Below are positions 34,201 to 43,392 of a DNA stretch of 64,000 nt, piece after piece; position 1 is the first letter of the stretch, and every line of letters starts with the position of its first letter. The stretch spans positions 39,349 through 103,348 of the forward strand of contig SIAQ01000004.1 in NCBI GenBank assembly GCA_009697105.1, in the 5' to 3' direction. The DNA is from Gemmataceae bacterium. GTDB taxonomy: Bacteria; Planctomycetota; Planctomycetia; Gemmatales; Gemmataceae. A program made the position numbers and the translations under genes. Under the pieces are notes generated by a model. The model had not been told where the DNA came from and ran no database searches. It saw nothing but the letters and a program-made list of their open reading frames with translations.

Positions 34201-37200
34201 CGCCAGCGCGTAGCCGTTCTTGTTCGGCGATGGAAAGGCCGGCGTCCCGTCCAACAGGCTGCCTTCTTCCAGTTGGACTCCGGTGAGCGGCACCACGAAA
34301 TTCGCGGTGGGCCGGAGGCTGAGCACCTCGTAATCGACCTCGAATCGCGCCCGATTGTCGACCACCTGGCCAACATAGCGCGCACTCAACAACACCGTCG
34401 GTTGCGACGTGAAACTCGATTGTTTTTCGATCGCTTCGAGCCGGGCGGAAAGCTCGGCGGGCAGCAGGACCGCGGGTTTTGGATTTTGGATGATCCAGAC
34501 CGTGTAGCTCGGCGCCGGGGCGGGCGGTTGGGCGTAGCATTGCCAGGTGATGACGCCAAGCAGCAGCGTCGCGGCGACGGTTCCCGCCGCCGAGATACTT
34601 GGCTTAGGCGCAGGGGCATCGCCGCTCGCTGCGGATCGCGATCGCGCCGCGGCAACCAGTGCGGCGAGCAAGCCAATGGCGTGACTCAAGGCACTCGGAA
34701 ACAGCATGGTTTCGGCAACTGCGGTCGAGGCCAATGCGATCGCGATGACCATGCCCGTGAACAGAATAATATGGGCACGCACCCGCGTTCGCGCAGACAG
34801 GCGATTGCGCGTTGCATAGATCGTAAACAGCCAGAGTAAGGCCACCAGCCAGCCCAGCGAATTCGCGACGGTCTGATCGAGTAACGTGATTGCTCCGCCG
34901 TTCGCGATCAGGGGCATGTCCCATTCGCGCATCGACAACGCGCTGTCGTCGGGACCATGCCAGCCGGGCGATTGGGTTTGTGAATCGGCGTCTGCCGCGG
35001 TGCGATTCAACCACGCCGTAATGAGGAGAAATCCGCCGGACGCGTCACGCCCCGTCAGAATCGCTTCACGCATTGCCGGGCTGAGCCGTCCAACCTGTGC
35101 CGCGCCGGTCACGCTCAATTGGTGCATGCGTTGGGAAGTTGTCAAGAGCAGTCCGTTCGGCGTTGCGACGGCGATAAGTCCCAACGTTTCCCAGAACGGG
35201 CGGTCGATCGGCGCTCGCAGCAGCTTGGGGTCGATGGGCGTCCGTGGTTCCAGACCCAATTCGGTGAATGCCAACCGGTCGATCAGAAGCGGCATCTTTT
35301 CTTTCAATTCGACCAGGGCATAGGTTTCGAGCAAAGCACCCAACGAAAGCGCTTCGCCAGGCTCGGCATGGAGGTGGGCCTCGGCCAGAAGTGCGGCGCG
35401 ACGAGCGTTTCCGATCTGGTCCGCAGCCGAACCACTGCCCGACGACGGCAGCCAGGAATCGCCCCAGGTCCATGCCGCATGCGTGCGGCGCAACCATTCG
35501 GCCCTTGGATGGAGGCCGCGCGGGGTCCCGATGGCCTCACGTTCGTCGGGGAAGATCGGTGTGAGGCCTTCCTCAATTGCCAAGCGCATGTCCACGTCGA
35601 TAGGCGCGACAGGCCAACCGATCTTGGGCAAGGATACCCGCTGCATACCCGGGACGAAGAAACTCGGCGGCGACGACTGGGCCACAATCACGTAGCGCGT
35701 TGCCGTTTCCTCGCACGGTAACGTGAGCCGCACCGAATCGGCATCGTGTTGGGCGCGGAAATGATTCAGCCAACGATCCTGCACACGGACGGCCACGACG
35801 CGCATAGCCTCGGGCAGGCGAAGCTCACACGTCGGTAAGCGCTGCCCCCTTAGGCGAAAGCTGAGCTGATGATAAACCCGGCCATCGCGATAGATTTTTG
35901 TCAGACACTTTGCCTCATCGCAAATTTCGATGCGGGATCGCGTGACCGGGGTGCGCTCGGTCCAGACTCGCCACGGCGTCGGAGGAGGCTGTGGCGCATC
36001 GTTATCACGGAGCCGAATCCCGAACGGGGTCGTAGCCGTGCCGCCTTCGCGGGGTACGCCGGCGGCGCTGTCGATACGTTGGATGACTTCGTCGCCCGAT
36101 TCAATCGCGAATTCCTGCGACACTCTGGCAGCGCCCAAAGGCACCATCGCTGGCACATCCCACACGCGCCGATCGGGTAATGGCCTCGGGGCAGCAGGCT
36201 CTCGATCCTCGGCCTTCGCCGATGCAATCGACGTTTCCACGGTAAATGTCGTTTTCTCGCGGAGCGGCTCGGAAAAATGAAAACGCCAGACCGGCCCCGC
36301 GGGTATAGTCGCATACGTCGCAAGGCCTCCGATCGGATTCACGGCTCCCAGCGCGAGCAAGTGAGGCAGCGCCTCGGCCATCGGCAGCTTCTCGACATGA
36401 TGGATCGGCGATTTCCCCTCGTCACCGCCGATCCGCCATTCCACTGGGAATCGCGAGGACAGGCGAAAATCGACGTGATGCGGCGACCCAGCCAACGGTT
36501 CGATCTCCCACCGAAAGCGCACCGGCGCGAAGGCACTCTGCAACGAGATCCGATGCTCGCCGCGGACGCCGATTTGACCCGGCTTCGGCGTTATGCGGAT
36601 CGTCGCCATCAGCCGTTGATTCCGCCAATGAAACGAATAGCTCGGTATCAGGTCTCGTTCGGCTTCCACGGCGGACACGGTTTGGGGCAATGACGATGAC
36701 ACCATCTGTGCATGCGCGGAGTCGGCCACGAAAACATCCAATCGCCCGGTTAGCCGCGTCGCATTGATCATGTCAATTTCAGGATGTGCAAGAACCCTGC
36801 TCGCACCCGTGTTCGCCGGGAATTTCGAGCGCAGCCGTGCCGACAGCGTCACATCGCGCATCGGCGTCAATGGTTGCTTCAATTCAACGACAAGCGTATC
36901 ACCGGTGGTGTACCATCCACGCATCATACCTTCGGGCTGAACGCCGACGTGCTCCAGAACATACGCGGGATTCGTTTTTGGCAGCAAAGCCCGAAGCTCA
37001 AAAAAATTGCCGCGCGAAGCAACGCACCGTATCTCCGTCTCAAGAATAGCAGAGTTATCCGCGAGGTTCCATCGACTGCGGGAATCGGTAGTCAAATCGA
37101 CCGGATTGGCGTGAAACAGGACAGTGGGCCGCAGCGACGCGCCGGCGTTGGCAGCAGTTTCGACGAGCGTGATTATTTGCGTGCCGTCGGTGTCGGCTGC

Positions 37201-38427
37201 GACATGGGTCACATCGAAGGAGCCTGGATTCCATCGCGCGGCCGGCAATATCGCATGCAACCGAACCGTCAGAGTTTCGCCGCGCGAGAATGCACCGGCG
37301 AGTCGCAACGCGGGGCTTGACCACGATTCACCCATTGGGGCGGCGGCGATGCTGCGGACCCGAAGCGTCTCGAGCTTGCCGTACATCGGCTGCTCAAATT
37401 GCAGCATGAGTATCCCTGGGATTTCCTTAGTCGACTTGCCTTTGGCGTCCATGACGGCGACCGTTCCCTCGCGCCACTGCCAGCGTTTGAGTTGCCCACC
37501 TTTGAACGTAACCTCGAACGGTTGCAGCCGCGGATCACCCTCGAGTGACAATTCCTGAACGCTGCCGTGGACGATATCGATATGAAATTCCTGATCGACG
37601 CTGATGCGGCGCGGTTCGACGGTCTGCGTTGCCTGGACTCGCGCGAAGAGCGTCGGTGCTGCGACACCAAGAGTGCCGGTATCGGCGATCTGGCGTAGCG
37701 TAATGGTAAATTGTGCCAACCCCGACGCCTGAATACGCCACAATCGTTTGGCAGGCGACTCCGATTCGATCGGGCCGGTTACCAGCGCCGGGGATTTCGC
37801 CACGGAAAGCCAATATTCCGCAGGCAGCAACAACTCGAATTCGCAGGACGCGCACGGCGGGACGGCAAGCGGAAACTGGATGCCGTCCTGTGTCAGGGTG
37901 CCACGCATGCTCCAATCGAAGAAGCAGGTTCGGTAGTCTTCGCCTGGGACGAGCAGGCTGAGCGATTTGCCGTCGAATTCCGCAATAGCGGCATCGCTGC
38001 CTCGTTCCCATTTGAGCTTGTGCAGCGCCAGACTGAGCGGATCGATAGGCAGGAGTGCGGCGTCGGCGACAGGATGGTGGACATGCCACTGCCCGCTGCC
38101 GTTGATTAACTGATGCCCAACCAATTCCGCGCGATAGTGGGCGCCGCGCAGCCGTGGCTTTTGCTCGCGGTTTGCCAGGAGACTTCGCGCTTGCTTGACG
38201 CGGGTTTCAAATTCATCGAGCGGTTGCAACGTCAGCGTGCCTTGCGAAACTTTCTCCAGTTCCTTGGCCACTCGTTCCGGCGGAATAACGATCCGCACGA
38301 TCGACAACGGATCCTCTCCCGAACCCGGCTGAGCACACAGAGCCGCAACGGCGCAAAACCATCCCGCAGCCAAGACGAAGCGCCCGGCGGTGATCGGTGA
38401 CAAACGCGAGATCGTTGACGACGACAT
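31258..38427 (-). CDS. Giant exported membrane protein (2,389 residues), double unit
   Basis: Signal or anchor helix at about residues 13-32. The first half is beta-rich and ends in a helix at about 1188-1204, with further helices to about 1300. The second half (about 1320-2389) begins VLLPAELSARLEAIEKQ and ends with several C-terminal helices (EIALLVALLLLVL and following). The opening of the second half (RARFEVDYEVLSL, EEGSLLDGTPAF) aligns by eye with the opening of the adjacent 1,170-residue protein, and each half is about as long as that protein. No enzyme motif was found. The start at 38427 precedes the signal helix; a longer frame would begin in a hairpin. Confidence 0.8.
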   Translation of the reverse strand: MSSSTISRLSPITAGRFVLAAGWFCAVAALCAQPGSGEDPLSIVRIVIPPERVAKELEKVSQGTLTLQPLDEFETRVKQARSLLANREQKPRLRGAHYRAELVGHQLINGSGQWHVHHPVADAALLPIDPLSLALHKLKWERGSDAAIAEFDGKSLSLLVPGEDYRTCFFDWSMRGTLTQDGIQFPLAVPPCASCEFELLLPAEYWLSVAKSPALVTGPIESESPAKRLWRIQASGLAQFTITLRQIADTGTLGVAAPTLFARVQATQTVEPRRISVDQEFHIDIVHGSVQELSLEGDPRLQPFEVTFKGGQLKRWQWREGTVAVMDAKGKSTKEIPGILMLQFEQPMYGKLETLRVRSIAAAPMGESWSSPALRLAGAFSRGETLTVRLHAILPAARWNPGSFDVTHVAADTDGTQIITLVETAANAGASLRPTVLFHANPVDLTTDSRSRWNLADNSAILETEIRCVASRGNFFELRALLPKTNPAYVLEHVGVQPEGMMRGWYTTGDTLVVELKQPLTPMRDVTLSARLRSKFPANTGASRVLAHPEIDMINATRLTGRLDVFVADSAHAQMVSSSLPQTVSAVEAERDLIPSYSFHWRNQRLMATIRITPKPGQIGVRGEHRISLQSAFAPVRFRWEIEPLAGSPHHVDFRLSSRFPVEWRIGGDEGKSPIHHVEKLPMAEALPHLLALGAVNPIGGLATYATIPAGPVWRFHFSEPLREKTTFTVETSIASAKAEDREPAAPRPLPDRRVWDVPAMVPLGAARVSQEFAIESGDEVIQRIDSAAGVPREGGTATTPFGIRLRDNDAPQPPPTPWRVWTERTPVTRSRIEICDEAKCLTKIYRDGRVYHQLSFRLRGQRLPTCELRLPEAMRVVAVRVQDRWLNHFRAQHDADSVRLTLPCEETATRYVIVAQSSPPSFFVPGMQRVSLPKIGWPVAPIDVDMRLAIEEGLTPIFPDEREAIGTPRGLHPRAEWLRRTHAAWTWGDSWLPSSGSGSAADQIGNARRAALLAEAHLHAEPGEALSLGALLETYALVELKEKMPLLIDRLAFTELGLEPRTPIDPKLLRAPIDRPFWETLGLIAVATPNGLLLTTSQRMHQLSVTGAAQVGRLSPAMREAILTGRDASGGFLLITAWLNRTAADADSQTQSPGWHGPDDSALSMREWDMPLIANGGAITLLDQTVANSLGWLVALLWLFTIYATRNRLSARTRVRAHIILFTGMVIAIALASTAVAETMLFPSALSHAIGLLAALVAAARSRSAASGDAPAPKPSISAAGTVAATLLLGVITWQCYAQPPAPAPSYTVWIIQNPKPAVLLPAELSARLEAIEKQSSFTSQPTVLLSARYVGQVVDNRARFEVDYEVLSLRPTANFVVPLTGVQLEEGSLLDGTPAFPSPNKNGYALAIGKPGVHHVRLAFTTPIDSAGDMQGVRFSAPKAARCDLRMQWDLPVQNPQLARGLGETKIVAGVPSAVRGWQAQIGYENDIHVRWTGGPTVLLAKSIDVSEAHYWDLRHGSIALSSQLHYRFGGLSLGQIAVAMPAGLQILSIEAHTVVVAGTLSLPIAVKHWQVQGKAVQRRLLVDFAKPVSGDVILRIEALPTDFTTQRMMLNLPAAMQGKSIEGWLGYRLEATESRGAAQNLAIQSMTTDEFQQNWQRLGGAKSVEATRAYRFQRKALIAGLELFVQPRELKARCDFQWDIDSIGADMFATCALTSSVGDIYFAEFQVDPAIVLAGVRGPDVHRWHLHETLLQVWLKQPKKQTTIEIIGWQAYTGKADKKAHAVPPIHPLHAQLLDSAIELRPTAGLELDVVNQRSLRRIAALPHRFAITAWPWELAYQIRRQKNVSSATAHAKVERDERGIVWSEELRIRSDHGVLPTLLIKASNLAVDGVGVKFDVPGSVVTAMPAKKAGETMWRVQFADGLPASVIVTFAARLQSAGTSPALLPMIEVSGVEVVRSTVAWKDGDLIESGTRKVITGTRLKTDGAGSGAGSVPLAIWKVAPTRAAMEFGAKPISTTATVRVLAFSETISRTAAGDWMHEASCWLRSTQVADVRLRLPQPLESLYVSIDGRTQPSAAGDDNSRIFTMRLSEQPQHLMMRWRYQVGAEKPSAPNTEPLHFGDAPLPTAGRVLILPPGVDLRDRPQEHDAILLHTLLRNAETEIRLLEEVPSLASAAGGFALSQIAERQPRIVRLLRQASYVNSITNVARSNHDSAEVQERISGMKKRNADLAKRNGWDKQRVQTEKSAALASCAVPQFEVSRLGSFIAVHPGQSTIALVSQAEIALRQRWTVVEIALLVALLLLVLSCFPQTYRLLGPAAPELAIVVMVIAIALLGSGVLPIALTMIPIGIRIVWTIQIARVRFFQAPQPARSADQASTRTLPPTVN

Positions 38428-38470
38428 GCGCAAAGTAAAATCTCGTACCCAGCGAATAATGATGGAAATG

Positions 38471-38564
38471 CAAGCCCAAGGGCGAGGTACTCCTAAACCC
38501 TTGGGATCTATTGCCCGCCTGCGCCCACACCCAGGGGTTCGGGAGTACCTCACCCCTCGGCTTG
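38471..38564. repeat. 35-bp imperfect inverted repeat, CCCTTGGGATC family
   Basis: Arms at 38471-38505 and 38530-38564 (GGCGAGGTACTCC / GGGAGTACCTCACCCC) between the two giant-protein genes. Same word family as 19.4 and 63.8 kb. Confidence 0.8.
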
Positions 38565-38576
38565 AATTTGATCAAC

Positions 38577-41500
38577 TCATGCCCCAGTCGGCGCTCCGCT
38601 CGATTTGGACGGTGCCTTCTCGACCGCTTCCGGCGACGAGTCCAGAGTCGATGCCTCGCGTGGCCGTTTGGCCGCGTTGACGCGCGACATCGTCGAACCC
38701 TGCTTCGTTTGCGAAAAACCTGGCAGAGAAACGAGGTGCCGGCGGTAGCGCTCTTGCAACGTCCAATGAATGCCGATGAACACCATGGTAATTACAAATC
38801 CTGGTTGCATTCCGAACAACAGCGCGGGCACCAGTCCGGGAAAGCGAATCGTGAGCGCCAATGCCAAAACGGCGAACGCTAGGATGATCGTCCAGAAAGT
38901 TAACCGCGAGATTGGTGCGGCGTAGGCGCCGAGTGCGATCAGCACGACCAAACCCGAGCACGTAAGCAGCCACGCGGCGCGTGGCATGTGCAACACCGCC
39001 ATCGGCGTGGCCGTCGATTGCGTAACGGACCATGTCACCGGATCGCCGGGCTGTCCGGTGTCGGCGCCAATCAGCCAATGCTCTGCGTCTGCCGTCGTCT
39101 GGCTAGGCTTGGGAGTCAACAGCCAGCCCTGGATTGTCCAATGAATGTCCGGCACGGCGCTCGATCCAAACGTTGCGCCAAGCATGGGCGATGCCGTCGT
39201 CAGCTGCCAACGTGTTTCTCCGATCGCCACATCGCCCTGCAAAATCGGCATGGGCAACGTCGTCAACATGATACCCGCATTTTCCACCGCACTGGCGGGA
39301 ATGGTAAAGCTGATCTCCAGCAATCCCGGCCCCGTCAGCACGCCGGATGGAAGGTTTAGCCGTACGATTCTTTCCATCGCGTCCAGGGTTATCGCAGGTA
39401 TGTTGAGTTTGCCAATCTTGAAGATCGGCGGTTCAAGCAACCGCGACTGCGGCGCCGGCAATTCCACGTCAACAAAGGACACGTGGTATTTGCGAATCCA
39501 ATAGCGCATACGGCAAACCTGACTGCCATCCGCCTTGAAGCGAACCTCGCTAAGGGCGCGGTCGATTACTAGCGATGTCGATCGCGCGGTGTTGGTGCGA
39601 TCCATCAACAACGTCAACGGCAGGTCGGCGCCGTAGCCCTGAATAACCATCGTCGGAAGCTGATCGTTGCCGGCGACAACCTCAATGCCGCGCTCGTTCC
39701 ATAGGCCGCGCTCGCGCACATCCTCCGCAATTCGTGGTTTCATGCCGGCAAGCGACCAGACACGAACTTTGAGGTCTTTGATCGCGACATTGGTCGGCCA
39801 AAGTGCCGACACGTCGAGCGTCGCCGGCGTGGCCTCCTCCAGGCGAGGGAGCGTCTTGATATTCAGGTCGTAGCGCAAGCGCAGGTCTGCTTTGTCGTTC
39901 GCATCACCGGCGACACGCAACCAAACCAGGCGGCGGACCGAATCCAGGTTCAACAACTCGCCGCCGGCCAATACGTCAACATTCTTTACGTTCGCCGGCA
40001 AGCGCAGGGAAATTTGCCCAGCGCGAAGTTCCGGCCTGGCGTTCTTACGCGCCGGCGACAGACGCAGCGTCTGCGTCACCTGGGCTGTGCTTTCGTGCAA
40101 CACCACATCGAGGATCGACTGCGTTACCGTTTCCGGCTCGAACAGACGCCACGCGAAATCGAAACTCGCCGGCGATTGATCCCAGGCCAGATCGAACTGA
40201 TTGCGCTGCGGGACCGGTTCCTCCGCACCCGGCGGGCCGTGCAGAATTTCGATGCCGTCGTCAGTTTGCAACGTCAATTTCGTGCCCCGATCCCGCGTGC
40301 TGACAGGTCGGGGCAAGTCGAACCGCGTCGCCCGCACGAAGTTCTGCAGGCGGGTGACGCTCTTGATGAAGAGCGTCATGTGTTTCGTTTGTCCGCGAGG
40401 CCAAATCACGCGTGCATTGCCGAGCGAGTCCAGTGGGGTCTGCTGGAGGCGGTTACCTTGCTCGTCGGTGATGCCAAATTCCTCGGTCTGTGCCAATGCC
40501 GGTTGAAAGGCCAGCCACAATCCCGCCCACGGCAGCGTGCCCGGAAACGCCTGGCCTGGAGCCGACGCTCCGATCGATCCGAGATCGCGAGGCCGAGTCG
40601 TCGGTAGTTTCAGATCGACGGCATTGATCGCCGAATAGACGGCTCTAAGATGAATCTTCGTCGTCGATTCCAGTTCCCAGGCCGGTCCAATGGCACGCAT
40701 CTTGATCGCATGCTCGACGTTGGACTCAAACTGATTCTTGTCGAAACGCCATTCCAATTCGACCGGCGCCTTGTGCGTTTGCATGACCTTGACGTTCTTG
40801 TCCGATACCGTCGGCAAGGAGAATTGAAATGTCGATTCCACATCACTGTTTTTGGTTTGAAATACATCCCCGTTGCGTGTAAAGAGGACGCGCTGGCCGA
40901 AACTGACATCGGCAGGGATACTGACGTTGATCGTGCCCTGCTGATGAAACGCGTTCAACACGCAGAACGGCCCCGCCGACACGCGCTGACCGAGGTTCGG
41001 TCGAGGCACGCGAACCAACACCGTCACCTGCCAGGGTTCCGCCGACGGCGCCGACACCTTTAGCTCGTGATAGGGCGTTTTCTCATCGGGCAGCTTCCAG
41101 GTGTGCGTCAGGCCTGCCGGTTCCTTTACCTCGATTTTCGCCGACGCCGGCAACAACAGCCGCCAAACGTCGGTTTGCGATCGGCTGTCTTCGAGCGTCA
41201 GCACGGCAGTCATGTTGACATGCGTTTCATCGACGCGCACCTGCACCTGGTTCTCGACTTTTGGCAAAGCCGCATTACCCACGAGGGAAACGGGCTCTTT
41301 CCAGACGAGATTCAATACCTTGATTTTGCCCAGGGCGAGCTGCCATTGACCTGGCGTCTTTGTTTTTTCGAGCGTGTCGTTCCAGCGCAGTTCTTTGACA
41401 TTTGGAGGCAGGTCGAGGTTGAGCAGTGTCACGGCCGCGCCGGGCAAATCGATGTCGATGCCCCGTTCGATGCTGCCCGTCGCGGATATCTTGACTTGCA

Positions 41501-42089
41501 CCGGCACGCGCAGGTTGACCGCCAACTGATGCCGACCCTCTTTTTCGACCCGAGTGCTGAAGCCATCGTCGGCGACATCGAGCAATGCAGGTTCGCCGTC
41601 AAGTTCGCCTTCGTCGGTCAGGTGCCCGCCCTTCAGGCCAAGTGCGACGATCGTGCTCGGCTTTTCCGTGGAGAACGCGAATTCCGCACGGATCTGCAGA
41701 AAGTTGCCGTCGAGCTTTCCGGTCAGCTTGCAGGCCGAGGGGATTTTTTTGCCGACTTTGAGTTGTTGCTTGAGAATATCGATCTGGTCCTTGAGCCGAT
41801 TGTATTCCTCGGGAGTCAACACCACGAGCTTCGGAAATAGTGCCATCGCATCGCGCAATTCTTCGACGACGACGATGATCACGCCGGCGGGCGATTTCAG
41901 CAGGTCCAGTGAGATTTTGGTTTTTGGCATATCTTTGCCCGTATCGGGAGCGATGGGCTCGACCGATTTGCCTTTGGTGCCGTCCTTGGTTTTGCTCGGG
42001 TCCGATTTCTTTTCGCCGGTGGTCTGCGCATGGGAGAGCAACGGCATGCACGCCAGAGCAAAGACGAGGATCGACGTTGCCCGCACCAT
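38577..42089 (-). CDS. Large exported membrane protein (1,170 residues), single unit
   Basis: A signal peptide (1-21, LLSHAQ) is followed by a Lys/Asp-rich linker, then VVLTPEEYNRLKDQIDILKQQL (about 89-110) and a long series of beta-rich domains. Two to three membrane helices lie near 1030-1110, with a basic, Ser/Ala-rich tail. The region TGKLDGNFLQIRAEFAFSTE through GELDGEPALL resembles the start of the second half of the downstream 2,389-residue protein, so the genes are likely paralogous units. No known domain or catalytic motif was recognised. It is probably a large envelope component with most of its mass outside the cytoplasm. Confidence 0.8.
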   Translation of the reverse strand: MVRATSILVFALACMPLLSHAQTTGEKKSDPSKTKDGTKGKSVEPIAPDTGKDMPKTKISLDLLKSPAGVIIVVVEELRDAMALFPKLVVLTPEEYNRLKDQIDILKQQLKVGKKIPSACKLTGKLDGNFLQIRAEFAFSTEKPSTIVALGLKGGHLTDEGELDGEPALLDVADDGFSTRVEKEGRHQLAVNLRVPVQVKISATGSIERGIDIDLPGAAVTLLNLDLPPNVKELRWNDTLEKTKTPGQWQLALGKIKVLNLVWKEPVSLVGNAALPKVENQVQVRVDETHVNMTAVLTLEDSRSQTDVWRLLLPASAKIEVKEPAGLTHTWKLPDEKTPYHELKVSAPSAEPWQVTVLVRVPRPNLGQRVSAGPFCVLNAFHQQGTINVSIPADVSFGQRVLFTRNGDVFQTKNSDVESTFQFSLPTVSDKNVKVMQTHKAPVELEWRFDKNQFESNVEHAIKMRAIGPAWELESTTKIHLRAVYSAINAVDLKLPTTRPRDLGSIGASAPGQAFPGTLPWAGLWLAFQPALAQTEEFGITDEQGNRLQQTPLDSLGNARVIWPRGQTKHMTLFIKSVTRLQNFVRATRFDLPRPVSTRDRGTKLTLQTDDGIEILHGPPGAEEPVPQRNQFDLAWDQSPASFDFAWRLFEPETVTQSILDVVLHESTAQVTQTLRLSPARKNARPELRAGQISLRLPANVKNVDVLAGGELLNLDSVRRLVWLRVAGDANDKADLRLRYDLNIKTLPRLEEATPATLDVSALWPTNVAIKDLKVRVWSLAGMKPRIAEDVRERGLWNERGIEVVAGNDQLPTMVIQGYGADLPLTLLMDRTNTARSTSLVIDRALSEVRFKADGSQVCRMRYWIRKYHVSFVDVELPAPQSRLLEPPIFKIGKLNIPAITLDAMERIVRLNLPSGVLTGPGLLEISFTIPASAVENAGIMLTTLPMPILQGDVAIGETRWQLTTASPMLGATFGSSAVPDIHWTIQGWLLTPKPSQTTADAEHWLIGADTGQPGDPVTWSVTQSTATPMAVLHMPRAAWLLTCSGLVVLIALGAYAAPISRLTFWTIILAFAVLALALTIRFPGLVPALLFGMQPGFVITMVFIGIHWTLQERYRRHLVSLPGFSQTKQGSTMSRVNAAKRPREASTLDSSPEAVEKAPSKSSGAPTGA

Positions 42090-42259
42090 GTTGGAGCTCC
42101 GATGACGCCAAGAAAACGCAGCCCGACCAATCGTTCCGGAAAGGTGAGGTTGCCCGTCATTATAAATGATATTTCAGGAAATTGATGCCCAAGATTCCCA
42201 ATTCGCCAGAAATCACCTATTGCCAATCGCACGACTTTTCGAGATGATGGAATTTACGG

Positions 42260-42895
42260 ATGATAACGATGGTAACGATTCCGCGATTTCCCCGTTTAGC
42301 CGTTCGCCTTTGGCGAACGCAAACGAAACCGTTTCCAACAGAAAGTGAACCTCCCTTGGACAAGACGAAATGCAAAGCCGAAGTCGATGCCGAAACGGCG
42401 AAAATCGATTTCGCCGAGAACAACTACACCGTCGACCTGACTACGAATAACGGCGCGATTCGCGTCGAGTTCTTCACCGACAAGGCGCCAAATCACGCCA
42501 AAAACTTCATTGCCCTCGCCAAGATCGGCTTCTTCGACGGCGCAATCTTCCACCGTATCATCAAAGACTTCATGATTCAGGGCGGCTGCCCCCAAGGCAC
42601 AGGCTATGGCAACGGCGGCTACAACATTAATGCGGAATTCAACGCGACAAAGCACGTTCCCGGCGTCCTATCCATGGCACGCAGCGGCGATCCAAACTCC
42701 GCGAGCACTCAGTTCTTCATCTGTCTCAAAGCGTATCCAAGCCTCGACGGCCAATATACCGCCTTCGGCAAAGTGATGGACTCAGCATCGCAGGACGTCG
42801 TCAACGCCATCGGCCTAGTCAAAACCGACCGTAACGACAAACCGGTCGAAAAAGTCGTCATCGAAAAGGCGGCCGTAACTGTGACGGCGAAATGA
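42260..42895 (+). CDS. Peptidyl-prolyl cis-trans isomerase, cyclophilin type
   Basis: A cyclophilin domain covering DLTTNNGAIRVEFFTDKAPN to the C-terminus, with active-site HRIIKDFMIQGG, then ARSGDPNSASTQFFI. It speeds proline isomerisation during folding and appears cytosolic. The 5' end is uncertain: from ATG 42260 the first ~30 codons cross a hairpin (42294-42324) and are not family-like. A TTG at 42356 (LDKTKCKAEVD) would give 180 residues, closer to the usual length, but has no clear ribosome site. Confidence 0.88.
   Translation: MITMVTIPRFPRLAVRLWRTQTKPFPTESEPPLDKTKCKAEVDAETAKIDFAENNYTVDLTTNNGAIRVEFFTDKAPNHAKNFIALAKIGFFDGAIFHRIIKDFMIQGGCPQGTGYGNGGYNINAEFNATKHVPGVLSMARSGDPNSASTQFFICLKAYPSLDGQYTAFGKVMDSASQDVVNAIGLVKTDRNDKPVEKVVIEKAAVTVTAK
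42294..42324. repeat. Hairpin GTTCGCCTTTGGCGAAC
   Basis: GTTTAGCCGTTCGCC pairs with GGCGAACGCAAAC. It recalls the CCTTTGGCGAGCG repeat at 10.8 kb and lies at the doubtful 5' end of the cyclophilin gene. Confidence 0.6.
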
Positions 42896-42911
42896 GTCCT
42901 CAAACCCCAGT

Positions 42912-42956
42912 CATGAGCGCAGCGATTCCTCGGGATAGACAATCGCTTCGCTCATG
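42912..42956. repeat. Hairpin CATGAGCGCAGCGATT
   Basis: Arms CATGAGCGCAGCGATT (42912-42927) and AATCGCTTCGCTCATG (42941-42956), one mismatch, after the cyclophilin stop. It may act as its terminator. Confidence 0.65.
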
Positions 42957-43009
42957 GTGGAGCTTGAACGCTTGAAACGATGCGACGAAACTGTAAAACA
43001 TCGTCTTGA

Positions 43010-43155
43010 CGAAGTCACCGCGCCTCCGCTTCGAGAGGCTGGGAGGGGCGCCACGCAAGGGGAAGCTGTGAACCTGGTCAGGCCGGAAGGTGCAGCCATA
43101 AGCAGTGGATCTTGTGCAGTGGACTTACCTCTCTCAGTCATCTCGGTGCGGTCGG
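43010..43155 (+). ncRNA. ffs: Signal recognition particle RNA (4.5S-like)
   Basis: The universally conserved SRP domain IV is recognisable at 43065-43105: CTGTGAACCTGGTCAGG, then CCGGAAGGTGCAGCCATAAG, which matches the asymmetric loop and GGAA-type tetraloop bound by Ffh. Flanking stretches such as CTGGGAGGGG and CCTCTCTCAG can pair to extend the helix. A strong intrinsic terminator follows at 43164. The exact ends are estimated. Confidence 0.88.
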
Positions 43156-43163
43156 CGCATCAG

Positions 43164-43193
43164 GCCCACGGATAACCTCCGTGGGCTTTTTTT
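43164..43193 (+). terminator. Intrinsic terminator of SRP RNA
   Basis: 9-bp stem GCCCACGGA / TCCGTGGGC with a 5-base loop and a run of seven T. Confidence 0.9.
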
Positions 43194-43392
43194 CGGTCCC
43201 GAGCCAAGTTTCCTGCCGATGATCCTCCCCACGGCTCGGCTATTTCGCCGAATCCAACCCTTGTAGTGAACGCCCTTTCACATCTCCTGTGTCATTGGGT
43301 TGAGCCCATTTCGTCGGTCTCACCGCAAGTTTTCCGTCGCGAAACCTGCGATAAGATTCGCCATGCTTGCCCTTTGCAGGCCTCGCAGCAGC

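Noticed and set aside
34801..35500. Possible separate genes inside the giant coding region
   Set aside because: Open frames on other frames and strand here are shadows; the minus frame is uninterrupted through the internal membrane helices.
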